Below are positions 1 to 6,719 of a DNA stretch of 23,003 nt, piece after piece (position 1 is the stretch's first letter; each line of letters opens with the position of its first letter). The DNA is from Clostridiales bacterium UBA5888 (GTDB taxonomy: Bacteria > Bacillota > Clostridia > Oscillospirales > Oscillospiraceae): NCBI GenBank assembly GCA_002431965.1, contig DJEW01000009.1, positions 1-23,003 of the forward strand, given 5' to 3'. A program made the position numbers and the translations under genes. The notes under the pieces were generated by a model. That model was not told the origin of the DNA, did not search any database, and saw nothing but the letters and a program-made list of their open reading frames with translations.

Positions 1-35
1 TCGCAGATGTACACATCTACGAAATTTATGCACTC

Positions 36-64
36 CGGATGCAAAGAAATTTGCATCCGCTTTT
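36..64 (+). terminator. Intrinsic terminator of an upstream gene
   Basis: A 10-bp perfect stem (36-45 pairs with 50-59) closes a GAAA tetraloop and is followed by C and TTTT. It lies upstream of the metal operon promoter, so it probably ends a + strand gene that lies outside the window. Confidence 0.7.
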
Positions 65-92
65 GTCTATTCTGCGCAAAAATTATATCCTA

Positions 93-121
93 TTGACATA
101 TAACAAAGGCGGGCGTATAAT
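93..121 (+). promoter_or_regulatory. Consensus sigma-A promoter of the metal efflux operon
   Basis: TTGACA (93-98) and TATAAT (116-121) are separated by exactly 17 bp, a perfect match to the housekeeping consensus. Transcription should start near 128, leaving a leader of about 55 bases before the start codon at 184. Such a strong promoter fits a system held off by a repressor. Confidence 0.9.
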
Positions 122-124
122 GTA

Positions 125-150
125 TTTGAACGGTTGAACGATTGTTCAAA
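125..150 (+). promoter_or_regulatory. Probable ArsR/SmtB-type operator
   Basis: TTGAAC (134-139) and GTTCAA (144-149) form a perfect inverted repeat around GATT, giving the TGAA-N6-TTCA pattern typical of SmtB/ArsR-family operators. An extra TTGAAC half-site lies at 126-131. The element sits just downstream of the -10 box, over the predicted transcription start. The likely ligand is the repressor encoded at 2337-2699; binding is inferred. Confidence 0.75.
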
Positions 151-183
151 CTTCAAATCAAATTTCATAAAGGAGAAGCTGTG

Positions 184-402
184 ATGAAAAAGACCTACAT
201 GATAGACGTTGACTGCGCAAACTGCGCCAACAAGATGGAGCAGGCGGCAAAGGAGACCGCAGGCGTGAAGGACGCAGTGGTGAACTTCATGGCGCTGAAG
301 ATGACCGTGGAGTTTGAGGACGGCGCTGAGGCAAAGTCCGTCATGCAGGAGGTTTTGAAAAACTGCAGGCGCATCGAGGACGACTGCGAGATCTTCTTCT
401 GA
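184..402 (+). CDS. Stand-alone heavy-metal-associated (HMA) domain protein
   Basis: This 72-residue protein is a single HMA ferredoxin-like domain with the metal-binding motif DCANC (C11, C14). An Asp directly before the first Cys is typical of Zn/Cd/Pb-type HMA domains rather than copper ones. It probably binds metal in the cytoplasm and delivers it to the ATPase encoded next, which has no HMA domain of its own. The start at 184 is preferred over 142 because AAGGAG lies just upstream of 184, and because 142 falls inside the operator. The C-terminal tail carries a further Cys (motif DDCE). It is the first gene of the operon, 46 bases ahead of the ATPase. Family assignment is firm; delivery to the neighbour is inferred. 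Confidence 0.87.
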   Translation: MKKTYMIDVDCANCANKMEQAAKETAGVKDAVVNFMALKMTVEFEDGAEAKSVMQEVLKNCRRIEDDCEIFF

Positions 403-448
403 TTATTTTGATGCGGAATACAATCCTATACTTTAAGGGTGTGTGACC

Positions 449-2317
449 ATGAACAAAAAGCAGAAAAAAGCGTTGTGGCGCATTATCGCCGCAGCGGTTA
501 TGACAGCGGCGCTGGAGCTGCTGCCGGCTGAGGGCTGGGTGAAGCTTGCGCTGTATATCATCCCTTATATGACGGTCGGTTATGAGACGCTTATAAAGGC
601 GTTCAAGGGAATCAAAAACCGCCAGCCGTTCGATGAGAATTTCCTCATGGCAGTGGCGACGGTGGGCGCTGTCGCGCTGGGCGATTATAAAGAGGGTGTC
701 GCCGTTATGATATTCTACCAGATAGGCGAGCTGTTCGAGCATATTGCCGTGGGCAAGAGCCGCCGCAGCATCGCCCAGCTCATGGACATCCGCCCCGACT
801 ATGCCAACATTGAGGACGAGAGCGGGCAGCTTGTGCGCCGTGACCCGGATGAGATAGCCATCGGCACGGTCATAGTCGTGCAGCCGGGCGAGAAGATACC
901 CATCGACGGCGTGATCGTGGAGGGCACAAGCGTGCTGAACACTGCGGCGCTGACGGGCGAGAGCCTGCCGCGCAGCGTCTCCGTCGGGGACGAGGTAATA
1001 AGCGGCTGCATCAACGACAGCGGGCTTTTGAAGATAAGAACGACGAAGCAGTTCGGCGAATCAACTGCGTCAAAGATACTGGAGCTTGTGGAAAACGCAA
1101 GCTCGCGCAAGTCAAAGAGCGAGGCTTTCATCTCTAAATTCGCGCGCGTCTACACCCCTGCGGTGTGCGGCGGCGCGCTGGCGCTGGCAATCATTCCGCC
1201 GGCGGTCAACCTCATTGCGGGCGGCGCGGCGGATTTCAGCACGTGGTTATACCGCGCACTGACCTTCCTTGTAATCTCCTGCCCATGCGCGCTTGTGATA
1301 AGCATACCGCTCAGCTTTTTTGCAGGCATCGGCGGTGCGAGCAGCGCAGGAGTGCTGGTGAAGGGTTCAAACTATATGGAGACGCTCTCGAAGGTCAAAT
1401 ACGTCGTTTTTGACAAGACCGGCACGATGACGCAGGGCGTTTTCGAGGTCGCCGGCATACACCACAGCGCCATTGAAGAGGAAAAGCTGCTGGAATACGC
1501 CGCGCTTGCCGAGAGCTATTCCACCCACCCCATCAGCCAGAGCCTGCGCAGGGCGGTGAAAGAGCCGCTCGACAAGACGCGCGTGAGCGACGTGCAGGAA
1601 ATCAGCGGGCACGGCGTGACCGCCATTGTCGATGGGCACACCGTCGCGGCGGGCAACCACCGGCTGATGGAGCAGCTCGGCATTGAATATCTGGAGTGCC
1701 GCAGCGTGGGCACTGTCGTGCATGTGGCGATAGACGGCAAATACTGCGGGCATATCCTCATCTGCGACGTTGTGAAGCCCGACGCAAAGGAAGCGATCAG
1801 CGCGCTGCGGCGCATCGGCGTGAAGGAGACGGTGATGCTCACCGGCGACAGCGACAGGGTGGCGCAGAGCGTCGCAAGGGAGCTTGGCATAGACAAAGTG
1901 TACAGCCAGCTTCTGCCCGAGGACAAGGTCAAGCGCGTGGAGGAGCTGCTCGCCGCGAAGGGCAAGGATGAAATGCTTGCCTTTGTGGGCGACGGAATAA
2001 ACGACGCGCCGGTGCTCTCGCGCGCGGACATCGGCATTGCGATGGGGGCGCTCGGCTCGGACGCGGCGATAGAGGCGTCCGACGTTGTGCTGATGGACGA
2101 CAGCCCGCTCAAGATCGCAAAGGCGATACGCATCTCGCGCAAGTGCCTGCGCATCGTGTACGAGAACATCTACTTTGCCATCGGGGTGAAATTCATCTGT
2201 CTGGCGCTGGGCGCAGTCGGCATTGCGAACATGTGGGCCGCGATCTTCGCCGACGTGGGCGTGATGGTGATCGCGGTGCTCAACGCCGTGCGGGCGCTGA
2301 ACGTGAAGAATCTGTGA
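449..2317 (+). CDS. P1B-type Zn/Cd/Pb-exporting ATPase
   Basis: A 622-residue membrane ATPase that exports divalent soft metals. All family signatures are intact: TGES (169-172, dephosphorylation), the membrane CPC metal site (278-280), DKTGT with phosphorylated D322, the HP pair of the nucleotide domain (360-361) and GDGIND (514-519). The membrane residues K581 and D602 match the Lys and Asp that mark the Zn/Cd/Pb subgroup (ZntA/CadA). The protein opens directly with membrane helices and lacks the usual N-terminal HMA domain, which is encoded separately just upstream. ATG at 449 is chosen over GTG at 443 because AAGGG (435-439) is correctly spaced only for 449. The neighbours are an HMA protein and an ArsR repressor. 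Specificity between Zn, Cd and Pb cannot be read from sequence. Confidence 0.93.
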   Translation: MNKKQKKALWRIIAAAVMTAALELLPAEGWVKLALYIIPYMTVGYETLIKAFKGIKNRQPFDENFLMAVATVGAVALGDYKEGVAVMIFYQIGELFEHIAVGKSRRSIAQLMDIRPDYANIEDESGQLVRRDPDEIAIGTVIVVQPGEKIPIDGVIVEGTSVLNTAALTGESLPRSVSVGDEVISGCINDSGLLKIRTTKQFGESTASKILELVENASSRKSKSEAFISKFARVYTPAVCGGALALAIIPPAVNLIAGGAADFSTWLYRALTFLVISCPCALVISIPLSFFAGIGGASSAGVLVKGSNYMETLSKVKYVVFDKTGTMTQGVFEVAGIHHSAIEEEKLLEYAALAESYSTHPISQSLRRAVKEPLDKTRVSDVQEISGHGVTAIVDGHTVAAGNHRLMEQLGIEYLECRSVGTVVHVAIDGKYCGHILICDVVKPDAKEAISALRRIGVKETVMLTGDSDRVAQSVARELGIDKVYSQLLPEDKVKRVEELLAAKGKDEMLAFVGDGINDAPVLSRADIGIAMGALGSDAAIEASDVVLMDDSPLKIAKAIRISRKCLRIVYENIYFAIGVKFICLALGAVGIANMWAAIFADVGVMVIAVLNAVRALNVKNL

Positions 2318-2336
2318 GAAAGGCGGTGGCGCAGCC

Positions 2337-2699
2337 ATGACAAACGAAAGAGAGCTCGACTTCTGCGAGACGAGCGAGGTTCACGAGGAGCTTTTGAAGA
2401 CCGTGCGGGATACGCTGCCCCCCGAGGAGGAGCTTTACGATCTTGCAGAGCTTTTCAAGGTGTTCGGCGACTCGACGCGCATACGCATACTCTTTGTGCT
2501 GTTCGAGGCGGAGGTGTGCGTGTGCGACCTTGCCGCGGCGCTGAACATGACCGTGTCCGCCGTGTCGCACCAGTTGAAGATACTAAAGCAAAACAAGCTC
2601 ATCAAAAACCGCCGTGAGGGGCGCAGCGTGTTCTACTCCCTTGCGGACGATCATGTGCGCACCATCGTCAGTCAGGGCATGGAGCACATTGAGGAATAA
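2337..2699 (+). CDS. ArsR/SmtB-family metal-sensing repressor
   Basis: A 120-residue winged-helix repressor expected to release DNA when Zn or Cd binds. The recognition helix region contains the family motif SAVSHQL (74-80). Two metal sites are visible. The C-terminal alpha-5 site D104, H106, H117, E120 has the exact DxH-x10-HxxE pattern of cyanobacterial SmtB. The alpha-3 motif CVCDL (C61, C63), with N-terminal C10 and H16, recalls the alpha-3N site of CadC/SmtB. It is the last gene of the operon, 19 bases after the ATPase, with AAAGG upstream of the ATG. It probably controls its own operon through the operator at 125-150. A terminator follows. Confidence 0.93.
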   Translation: MTNERELDFCETSEVHEELLKTVRDTLPPEEELYDLAELFKVFGDSTRIRILFVLFEAEVCVCDLAAALNMTVSAVSHQLKILKQNKLIKNRREGRSVFYSLADDHVRTIVSQGMEHIEE

Positions 2700-2720
2700 A
2701 AAACCACTCTACACTTCATT

Positions 2721-2749
2721 CCGGAGACGGTCATGCCGTCTCCGGGATA
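2721..2749 (+). terminator. Terminator of the metal efflux operon
   Basis: A perfect 10-bp GC-rich stem (2721-2730 with 2736-2745) and a 5-base loop are followed by GATATTTT. The U tract is imperfect, but the position right after the repressor gene supports termination. No convincing promoter was recognised between here and the next gene; a possible TATCAT at 2812-2817 has no good -35 partner. Confidence 0.7.
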
Positions 2750-2872
2750 TTTTCATGCCCTAATTCACAGTTTTTTCATTTTTTATTTAGGCTGAGTTAA
2801 GCATTGGGGGGTATCATATGCATGTAAACAAAAAGAAACGTTTCCCCGCGTCCGGTCGAAAGGATGATATAT

Positions 2873-4333
2873 ATGAAATCAAAACGCATACTCTCACTGA
2901 TGCTGGCGCTGGCGGTGCTTTTGCTGTGCAGCGCCTGTTCAATGGCATCCGCTGAGACGGCAGACGCGCCCGACAGCGGCGCCAGCGTCTCGCCCGATAA
3001 GCCCGACGGTGAAGCACGCGGCGGCAAACCGCCCGAAAAGCCGGACGGCGAAGAGCCGCCGGAAATGCCCGCCGGGCAGCAGCCACCTGAAATGAAGAGC
3101 GGTGCGCCCGGCAAGCCGGGCGGCTCCGGCGGCAGCGGCGAGGTCACGCAGGGCACGAGCGCAAACACCGTCAGCACCGACGGCACGTATTCCGGCAAGA
3201 CCTATACCTCCACAGGCGGCGATGAGAACGCCCTGCGCATTGACGGCGCGAAGGTCACGCTCAACGGCGTCACGGTGGACAAGGCTTCCGGCGCAAGCTC
3301 CAGCATCGAAAGCGGCGACTTTTACGGCATGAACGCCGCCGTGCTCGCCACCAACGGCGCGCAGGCGGAGATCACCGGGGCAAAGATAAGCTCCGACGTG
3401 CAGAACGGCAACGGTGTTTTCTGCTATGGCAGCGGCACGACCGTTACCATTTCCGACTCCACCATCACCACAAACGGCGATAATTCCGGCGGCATACAGA
3501 CGACCGGCGGCGGCACGACCACGGCAGACAACCTCACAGTGTCTACTGCGGGCAGCTCCTCCGCTGCGATACGCTCCGACCGGGGCGGCGGCACTGTCAA
3601 AGTGACCGGCGGCACGTACACCACCTCCGGACCGAACTCCCCCGCCGTGTACTCCACCGCGGACATATCCGCAGAGGGCGCGGCGCTCACTGCCACGGGG
3701 TCGGAAGCGCTGGTCATTGAGGGCAGGAATTCCATCGCGCTCACCGACTGCAAAGTTTCCGGCAGCATGAGCAAAACCGGGGGATCAAGCTCCGATGAGA
3801 ACGTGCACAACGTGATGATATATCAGTCAATGTCGGGAGACGCAGACATCGGCACATCGTCGCTGAGCATCAAGGGCGGCACGCTCACCGGCGAGAGCGG
3901 CGATATGTTCTATATCACAAACACCCACGCCGTTGTAACGCTGTCGGATGTCAGCATCGTCAACAACGACGAGAGCGGCTACCTCATGCGAGTGAGCGGC
4001 AATTCCGGCGAGCGCGGCTGGGGCAAAGCGGGCGAGAACGGCGCACAGGCGGAGGTCACCGCAGACGATCAGACGCTCAGCGGCAGCATTCTTGTAGACA
4101 GCATATCCTCCCTCTCCCTCACGCTGAAAAACGGCAGCACCTTCACAGGCTCCGTAAGCATCCTCAAGAATGACAAAGGCAGCGCAGACGACAGCAGCGT
4201 CAGCGTTGTGATCGGCAAGGGGTGCACGTGGAAGCTGACCGGCGACTGCACGGTGAGCACACTTGAAAACAACGGACTTATAGACTTCAACGGTTACAGC
4301 ATCACGCTTGCCGACGGCAGCGTGCTGAGCTGA
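2873..4333 (+). CDS. Secreted or lipid-anchored beta-helix repeat protein
   Basis: A 486-residue exported protein. Residues 1-22 form a signal peptide with a basic start and Leu/Ala-rich core ending CSAC, so C22 may be a lipidation site, although Cys at -3 makes this a poor lipobox. Residues of about 30-85 form a Pro/Gly/Lys-rich linker with PPEKPDG, PPEMPAG and PPEMKSG repeats. The rest is built of short Thr/Ser/Gly/Asn-rich beta-strand turns (such as VTLNGVTV, VTISDSTI, VTLSDVSI), as expected for a right-handed parallel beta-helix. No catalytic motif was recognised, so it could be an adhesin, a carbohydrate-binding protein or a structural surface protein. ATG 2873 is preferred over 2864 because GAAAGG (2858-2863) is well placed for 2873. 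It is monocistronic and ends at a bidirectional terminator. Confidence 0.8.
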   Translation: MKSKRILSLMLALAVLLLCSACSMASAETADAPDSGASVSPDKPDGEARGGKPPEKPDGEEPPEMPAGQQPPEMKSGAPGKPGGSGGSGEVTQGTSANTVSTDGTYSGKTYTSTGGDENALRIDGAKVTLNGVTVDKASGASSSIESGDFYGMNAAVLATNGAQAEITGAKISSDVQNGNGVFCYGSGTTVTISDSTITTNGDNSGGIQTTGGGTTTADNLTVSTAGSSSAAIRSDRGGGTVKVTGGTYTTSGPNSPAVYSTADISAEGAALTATGSEALVIEGRNSIALTDCKVSGSMSKTGGSSSDENVHNVMIYQSMSGDADIGTSSLSIKGGTLTGESGDMFYITNTHAVVTLSDVSIVNNDESGYLMRVSGNSGERGWGKAGENGAQAEVTADDQTLSGSILVDSISSLSLTLKNGSTFTGSVSILKNDKGSADDSSVSVVIGKGCTWKLTGDCTVSTLENNGLIDFNGYSITLADGSVLS

Positions 4334-4346
4334 GCGCAGACAGCGC

Positions 4347-4382
4347 AAAAAAATCCACGGGCGCAATACCCGTGGATTTTTT
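4347..4382. terminator. Bidirectional terminator between convergent genes
   Basis: The stem at 4352-4361 pairs perfectly with 4369-4378 around a 7-base loop, flanked by an A run on the left and a T run on the right. It can stop the + strand beta-helix gene and the - strand Mrp/NifX-like operon alike. Confidence 0.92.
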
Positions 4383-4401
4383 ATGCATTTGCAGTCTCTA
4401 T

Positions 4402-4821
4402 TCAGCCGCAGCCGTGGCAGCCGCCGCCGCAGGAGCAGTCCTCGCCCTCGTCGTGACCGCAGCCGGAGCAGCCGCCGCAGCCGCCGCCGCAGCCCTCAGC
4501 GCCGCCGATGGGAAGCTGACCGGTGATGAGAAGATCCGCCGCCGTGTCCGCATCGCCGCAGAAGCCGTAGACAGGGACGATGCCGAAGCTGAGAAGCTGG
4601 CGCACCGCCTCCTCGCCCATGTTCTGCGAGAGCACCGCATCAACGCCGTTATCGCGCATAAGCTCCGCCATGGCAAGATGACCATGGCGGTCGGAGCTGT
4701 CGATAAGGCGCTTTGTGCAGGAGCTGACGTCCGTGTCCTTATAGTCATAGAGCGCGAACATCCGGGCGTGCCCGAAATGCTCGCCGATCTGTCCGTTGTC
4801 GTAGGCGACCGCAACTATCAT
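4402..4821 (-). CDS. NifX/NifB-type dinitrogenase cofactor-domain protein with Cys-rich tail
   Basis: A 139-residue protein. Residues 1-105 match the NifX/NifB C-terminal (dinitrogenase iron-molybdenum cofactor) fold, with the diagnostic GEHFGHA near residue 13 and a typical MIVAVAYD start. The tail (111-138) is almost all Gly and Cys, with eight cysteines, and probably binds metal or an Fe-S cluster. The start overlaps the stop of the Mrp-like gene by four bases (ATGA), and GGAG precedes it, so translation is coupled. Such small NifX-like proteins are common beside Mrp ATPases in anaerobes with no nitrogenase, so a role in Fe-S or metal cluster handling is inferred rather than nitrogen fixation. 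Confidence 0.85.
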   Translation of the reverse strand: MIVAVAYDNGQIGEHFGHARMFALYDYKDTDVSSCTKRLIDSSDRHGHLAMAELMRDNGVDAVLSQNMGEEAVRQLLSFGIVPVYGFCGDADTAADLLITGQLPIGGAEGCGGGCGGCSGCGHDEGEDCSCGGGCHGCG

Positions 4822-5648
4822 TTCGTCTCTCCTTTTTCGATCACATCGGCAATAGGAGCAATATGCTCGCCGCTGACATGCTCGACCTCGCCGGCATCGA
4901 CCATGGCGGCGATCGCCGGGTCGATGGGCAGGCGCGCATAATGTGCAATGCCGAATTCCTTTGCCGCTTCGGCGACCCTGCTCTCGCCGAAGATCGCGTA
5001 TTCCCTGCCGCAGCCGGGGCACTTGAAGTAGGACATATTCTCAACAATGCCGAGGACGGGAATGTTCATCATTTCCGCCATCTTTACCGCCTTGGCGACG
5101 ATCATGCCGACAAGATCCTGCGGCGTGGTGACAATGACGATGCCGTCAACCGGCAGCGACTGGAACACCGTGAGGGGCACGTCGCCCGTTCCGGGAGGCA
5201 TATCGACAAACATATAGTCCACATCCTGCCACATCACATCCGTCCAGAACTGCGTCACAGCGCCGGCTATGACCGGACCGCGCCACACGACCGGCTCGCG
5301 CTCATCCTGGAGGATGAGGTTGATGGACATTATCTGAAGCCCGGTGTGCGTTGTGACGGGGATGAGGTATTCATCCGTGCCGAGGCAGTGCTGCGTGATG
5401 CCAAAGGACTTGGGAATCGACGGCCCGGTAATGTCCGCGTCAAGAATGGCGGCATTGTGCCCGCGGCGCTGCATCTCAGAGGCGAGAAGGCTTGTGACAA
5501 GAGACTTGCCGACGCCGCCTTTGCCGCTGACGACGGCGATGACCTTCTTCACGCTTGCACCCTTGTGCAGCTCTTTTTTAAAGCTCTCCTGCTCGCGGCT
5601 GGCGCACGCCTCGCCGCAGGTGGAGCAGTCATGTGTGCATTCACTCAT
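4818..5648 (-). CDS. Mrp/NBP35-family Fe-S cluster carrier ATPase
   Basis: A 276-residue P-loop ATPase of the ParA/MinD superfamily that probably assembles or carries Fe-S clusters in the cytoplasm. The deviant Walker A GKGGVGKS is at 42-49, the switch DADITGPSIP follows at 70-79, and FVDMPPGTGD at 147-156. The paired cysteines C210 and C213 (CPGC) are those that bridge a [4Fe-4S] cluster across the dimer. The N terminus carries C4, C8, C11 and C15, resembling the N-terminal cluster of NBP35. It is the first gene of a two-gene operon with the NifX-like gene, with which it overlaps by 4 bases. A clear promoter lies at 5693-5720; the ribosome site (AAAGG, rather far upstream) is weak. Confidence 0.93.
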   Translation of the reverse strand: MSECTHDCSTCGEACASREQESFKKELHKGASVKKVIAVVSGKGGVGKSLVTSLLASEMQRRGHNAAILDADITGPSIPKSFGITQHCLGTDEYLIPVTTHTGLQIMSINLILQDEREPVVWRGPVIAGAVTQFWTDVMWQDVDYMFVDMPPGTGDVPLTVFQSLPVDGIVIVTTPQDLVGMIVAKAVKMAEMMNIPVLGIVENMSYFKCPGCGREYAIFGESRVAEAAKEFGIAHYARLPIDPAIAAMVDAGEVEHVSGEHIAPIADVIEKGETK

Positions 5649-5692
5649 TGCTGTTTTTCTGCCTTTCCAACAGTATTCTAAATATATATAGT

Positions 5693-5720
5693 ATTATACC
5701 CTAAATATCAAAATAGTCAA
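5693..5720 (-). promoter_or_regulatory. Promoter of the Mrp/NifX-like operon
   Basis: Read on the - strand, TTGACT (5715-5720) and a perfect TATAAT (5693-5698) are separated by 16 bp. The expected leader is about 37 bases. No strong terminator was seen between this promoter and the preceding - strand gene ending at 5746, so some read-through from there is possible. Confidence 0.8.
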
Positions 5721-5745
5721 ATCTCATTATTTTAATAGTGCTGCC

Positions 5746-6246
5746 CTACAGCTTCAGCTTGCGCACGGCGCGGACAAGATACATTGCGCCGAAGCCCGTG
5801 AACGCGCCCGTGATGATGCCGGAGACGATGAGCGCCGGGGCGTACACAAACACGCCCGGCGTTTTCACAACGAGCACGCAGGCGAGCAGCTGCCCCATAT
5901 TGTGCGCCACTGCCGACACCGCCGACACCGCCCACAGCCGCTTTTCCGGCACATGACCGACCATAAGGCACATCACCGCATATGCGAGCAGACCGCCCGC
6001 GCCGCTGTAAAGTATCGCGGAGGGGCTGCCGGCAAACATTGCGCCCATGATGATGCGCGCGGCGAGCACCGCGCCCGCCTCCTTCCTGCCGAGAATGAGC
6101 ATCGCGGTGAGCGTGATGATGTTTGCAAGCCCCAGCTTCACGCCGGGGATGGGCACGGGCGAGGGAAGCTGCGCTTCGATCATGAATATGGTGAGCGCAA
6201 TGGCGGTCAGCACCGCCATGAACGCAAGCTTTTTCGTCTTAGGCAT
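5746..6246 (-). CDS. HepI-type Gx transporter family membrane protein
   Basis: A 166-residue, very hydrophobic protein with five or six membrane segments. The N-terminal region with LPSPVPIPGVKLGLANIITL is characteristic of the family annotated as heptaprenyl diphosphate synthase component I or Gx transporter, which resembles the membrane S-components of ECF transporters. The length is normal for the family. Its start overlaps the end of the NusG-II gene by 8 bases, and this pair recurs in Clostridia, often near flavin or Rnf-type electron-transfer genes or a polyprenyl synthase. None of those is in this window. The transported substrate is not known, and the prenyl synthase role is doubtful without a catalytic partner. 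Confidence 0.85.
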   Translation of the reverse strand: MPKTKKLAFMAVLTAIALTIFMIEAQLPSPVPIPGVKLGLANIITLTAMLILGRKEAGAVLAARIIMGAMFAGSPSAILYSGAGGLLAYAVMCLMVGHVPEKRLWAVSAVSAVAHNMGQLLACVLVVKTPGVFVYAPALIVSGIITGAFTGFGAMYLVRAVRKLKL

Positions 6247-6634
6247 CTATCCCGCTCCCCTCTATGCGCACGCTCAGATGGTGCGGCATGCAGATTATCG
6301 GCACTCCTCCGTGCGTGAGCGCGCCCTGCGCCACGCACACCCCGTCCGGGCAGTCCGCCGCCGTGACAGCGATGCTCCCCGGCGCGACGTGCAGCGTGTT
6401 GTGCCCGTACTTTGTGTCGATGTTCAGGTCATATTCCTGCGTGACTGCGGAAAGATCAATGCGGTAAAGCACTTCCCCGTCCACGCGCACGACCGCCGTC
6501 GTTCCGCTGCCGAGTTTGGACGCGAGCAGGTACGCCGCCGCGCACACGGCGCACACCGCCGCCAGCACAAGCGCCCATATGAGTGTTTTTTTGTCCGCCG
6601 AGCGGATATTGCGTTTTTCTTCAGGCTTTTTCAT
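6239..6634 (-). CDS. NusG domain II membrane-anchored protein
   Basis: A 131-residue protein with a charged cytoplasmic start, one membrane segment (about 18-40) and an external NusG-II beta domain. The family core is visible: DCPDGVCV (97-104), a Gly-rich turn, and the ICMPHHLSVRIEG stretch near the end. The function of the family is not established; it is not the transcription factor NusG. It overlaps the next gene by 8 bases, indicating an operon. A strong promoter (6642-6670) ends only about 7 bases before the ATG and no ribosome site is present, so the mRNA may be leaderless. No alternative in-frame start is convincing. Confidence 0.85.
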   Translation of the reverse strand: MKKPEEKRNIRSADKKTLIWALVLAAVCAVCAAAYLLASKLGSGTTAVVRVDGEVLYRIDLSAVTQEYDLNIDTKYGHNTLHVAPGSIAVTAADCPDGVCVAQGALTHGGVPIICMPHHLSVRIEGSGIDA

Positions 6635-6641
6635 GCTGTTT

Positions 6642-6670
6642 ATTGTAGATTAACGCGCCGCAGTTGTCAA
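6642..6670 (-). promoter_or_regulatory. Promoter of the NusG-II/HepI operon
   Basis: On the - strand, TTGACA (6665-6670), a 17-bp spacer and TACAAT (6642-6647) form a near-consensus promoter. Start of transcription is expected around 6635-6636, next to the ATG at 6634. Its -35 box overlaps that of the divergent + strand promoter. Confidence 0.85.
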
Positions 6671-6693
6671 CCGGGTATGGTTTGTGTTATAAT
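6664..6693 (+). promoter_or_regulatory. Promoter of the FHA-SEDS/PBP operon
   Basis: TTGTCA (6664-6669), an 18-bp spacer and TATAAT (6688-6693) precede the FHA-SEDS gene; transcription should start near 6700. The -35 hexamer lies in the short palindrome GTTGTCAAC, shared with the divergent promoter on the other strand. Confidence 0.75.
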
Positions 6694-6719
6694 TATATAA
6701 TGTAAAATTGTGTGGTGGA

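Noticed and set aside
5..18. Short inverted repeat AGATGT/ACATCT at the left edge
   Set aside because: Six bases with a two-base spacer, without a gene context inside the window, is too weak to call an operator or hairpin.
4402..4821. A nitrogen-fixation gene (NifX/NifB) suggesting diazotrophy
   Set aside because: Only the small cofactor-binding domain is present, beside an Mrp ATPase; there are no nifHDK or other nif genes here. This pairing is common in non-fixing anaerobes.
4863..5681. Long + strand open frame of 272 codons opposite the Mrp gene
   Set aside because: It is antisense to a well-supported gene, has a composition typical of a GC-rich shadow frame, and shows no recognisable domain.
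5716..5740. A possible terminator after the HepI-type gene
   Set aside because: Only a weak AT-rich 7-bp stem with a mismatch can form, and it overlaps the -35 region of the next promoter.
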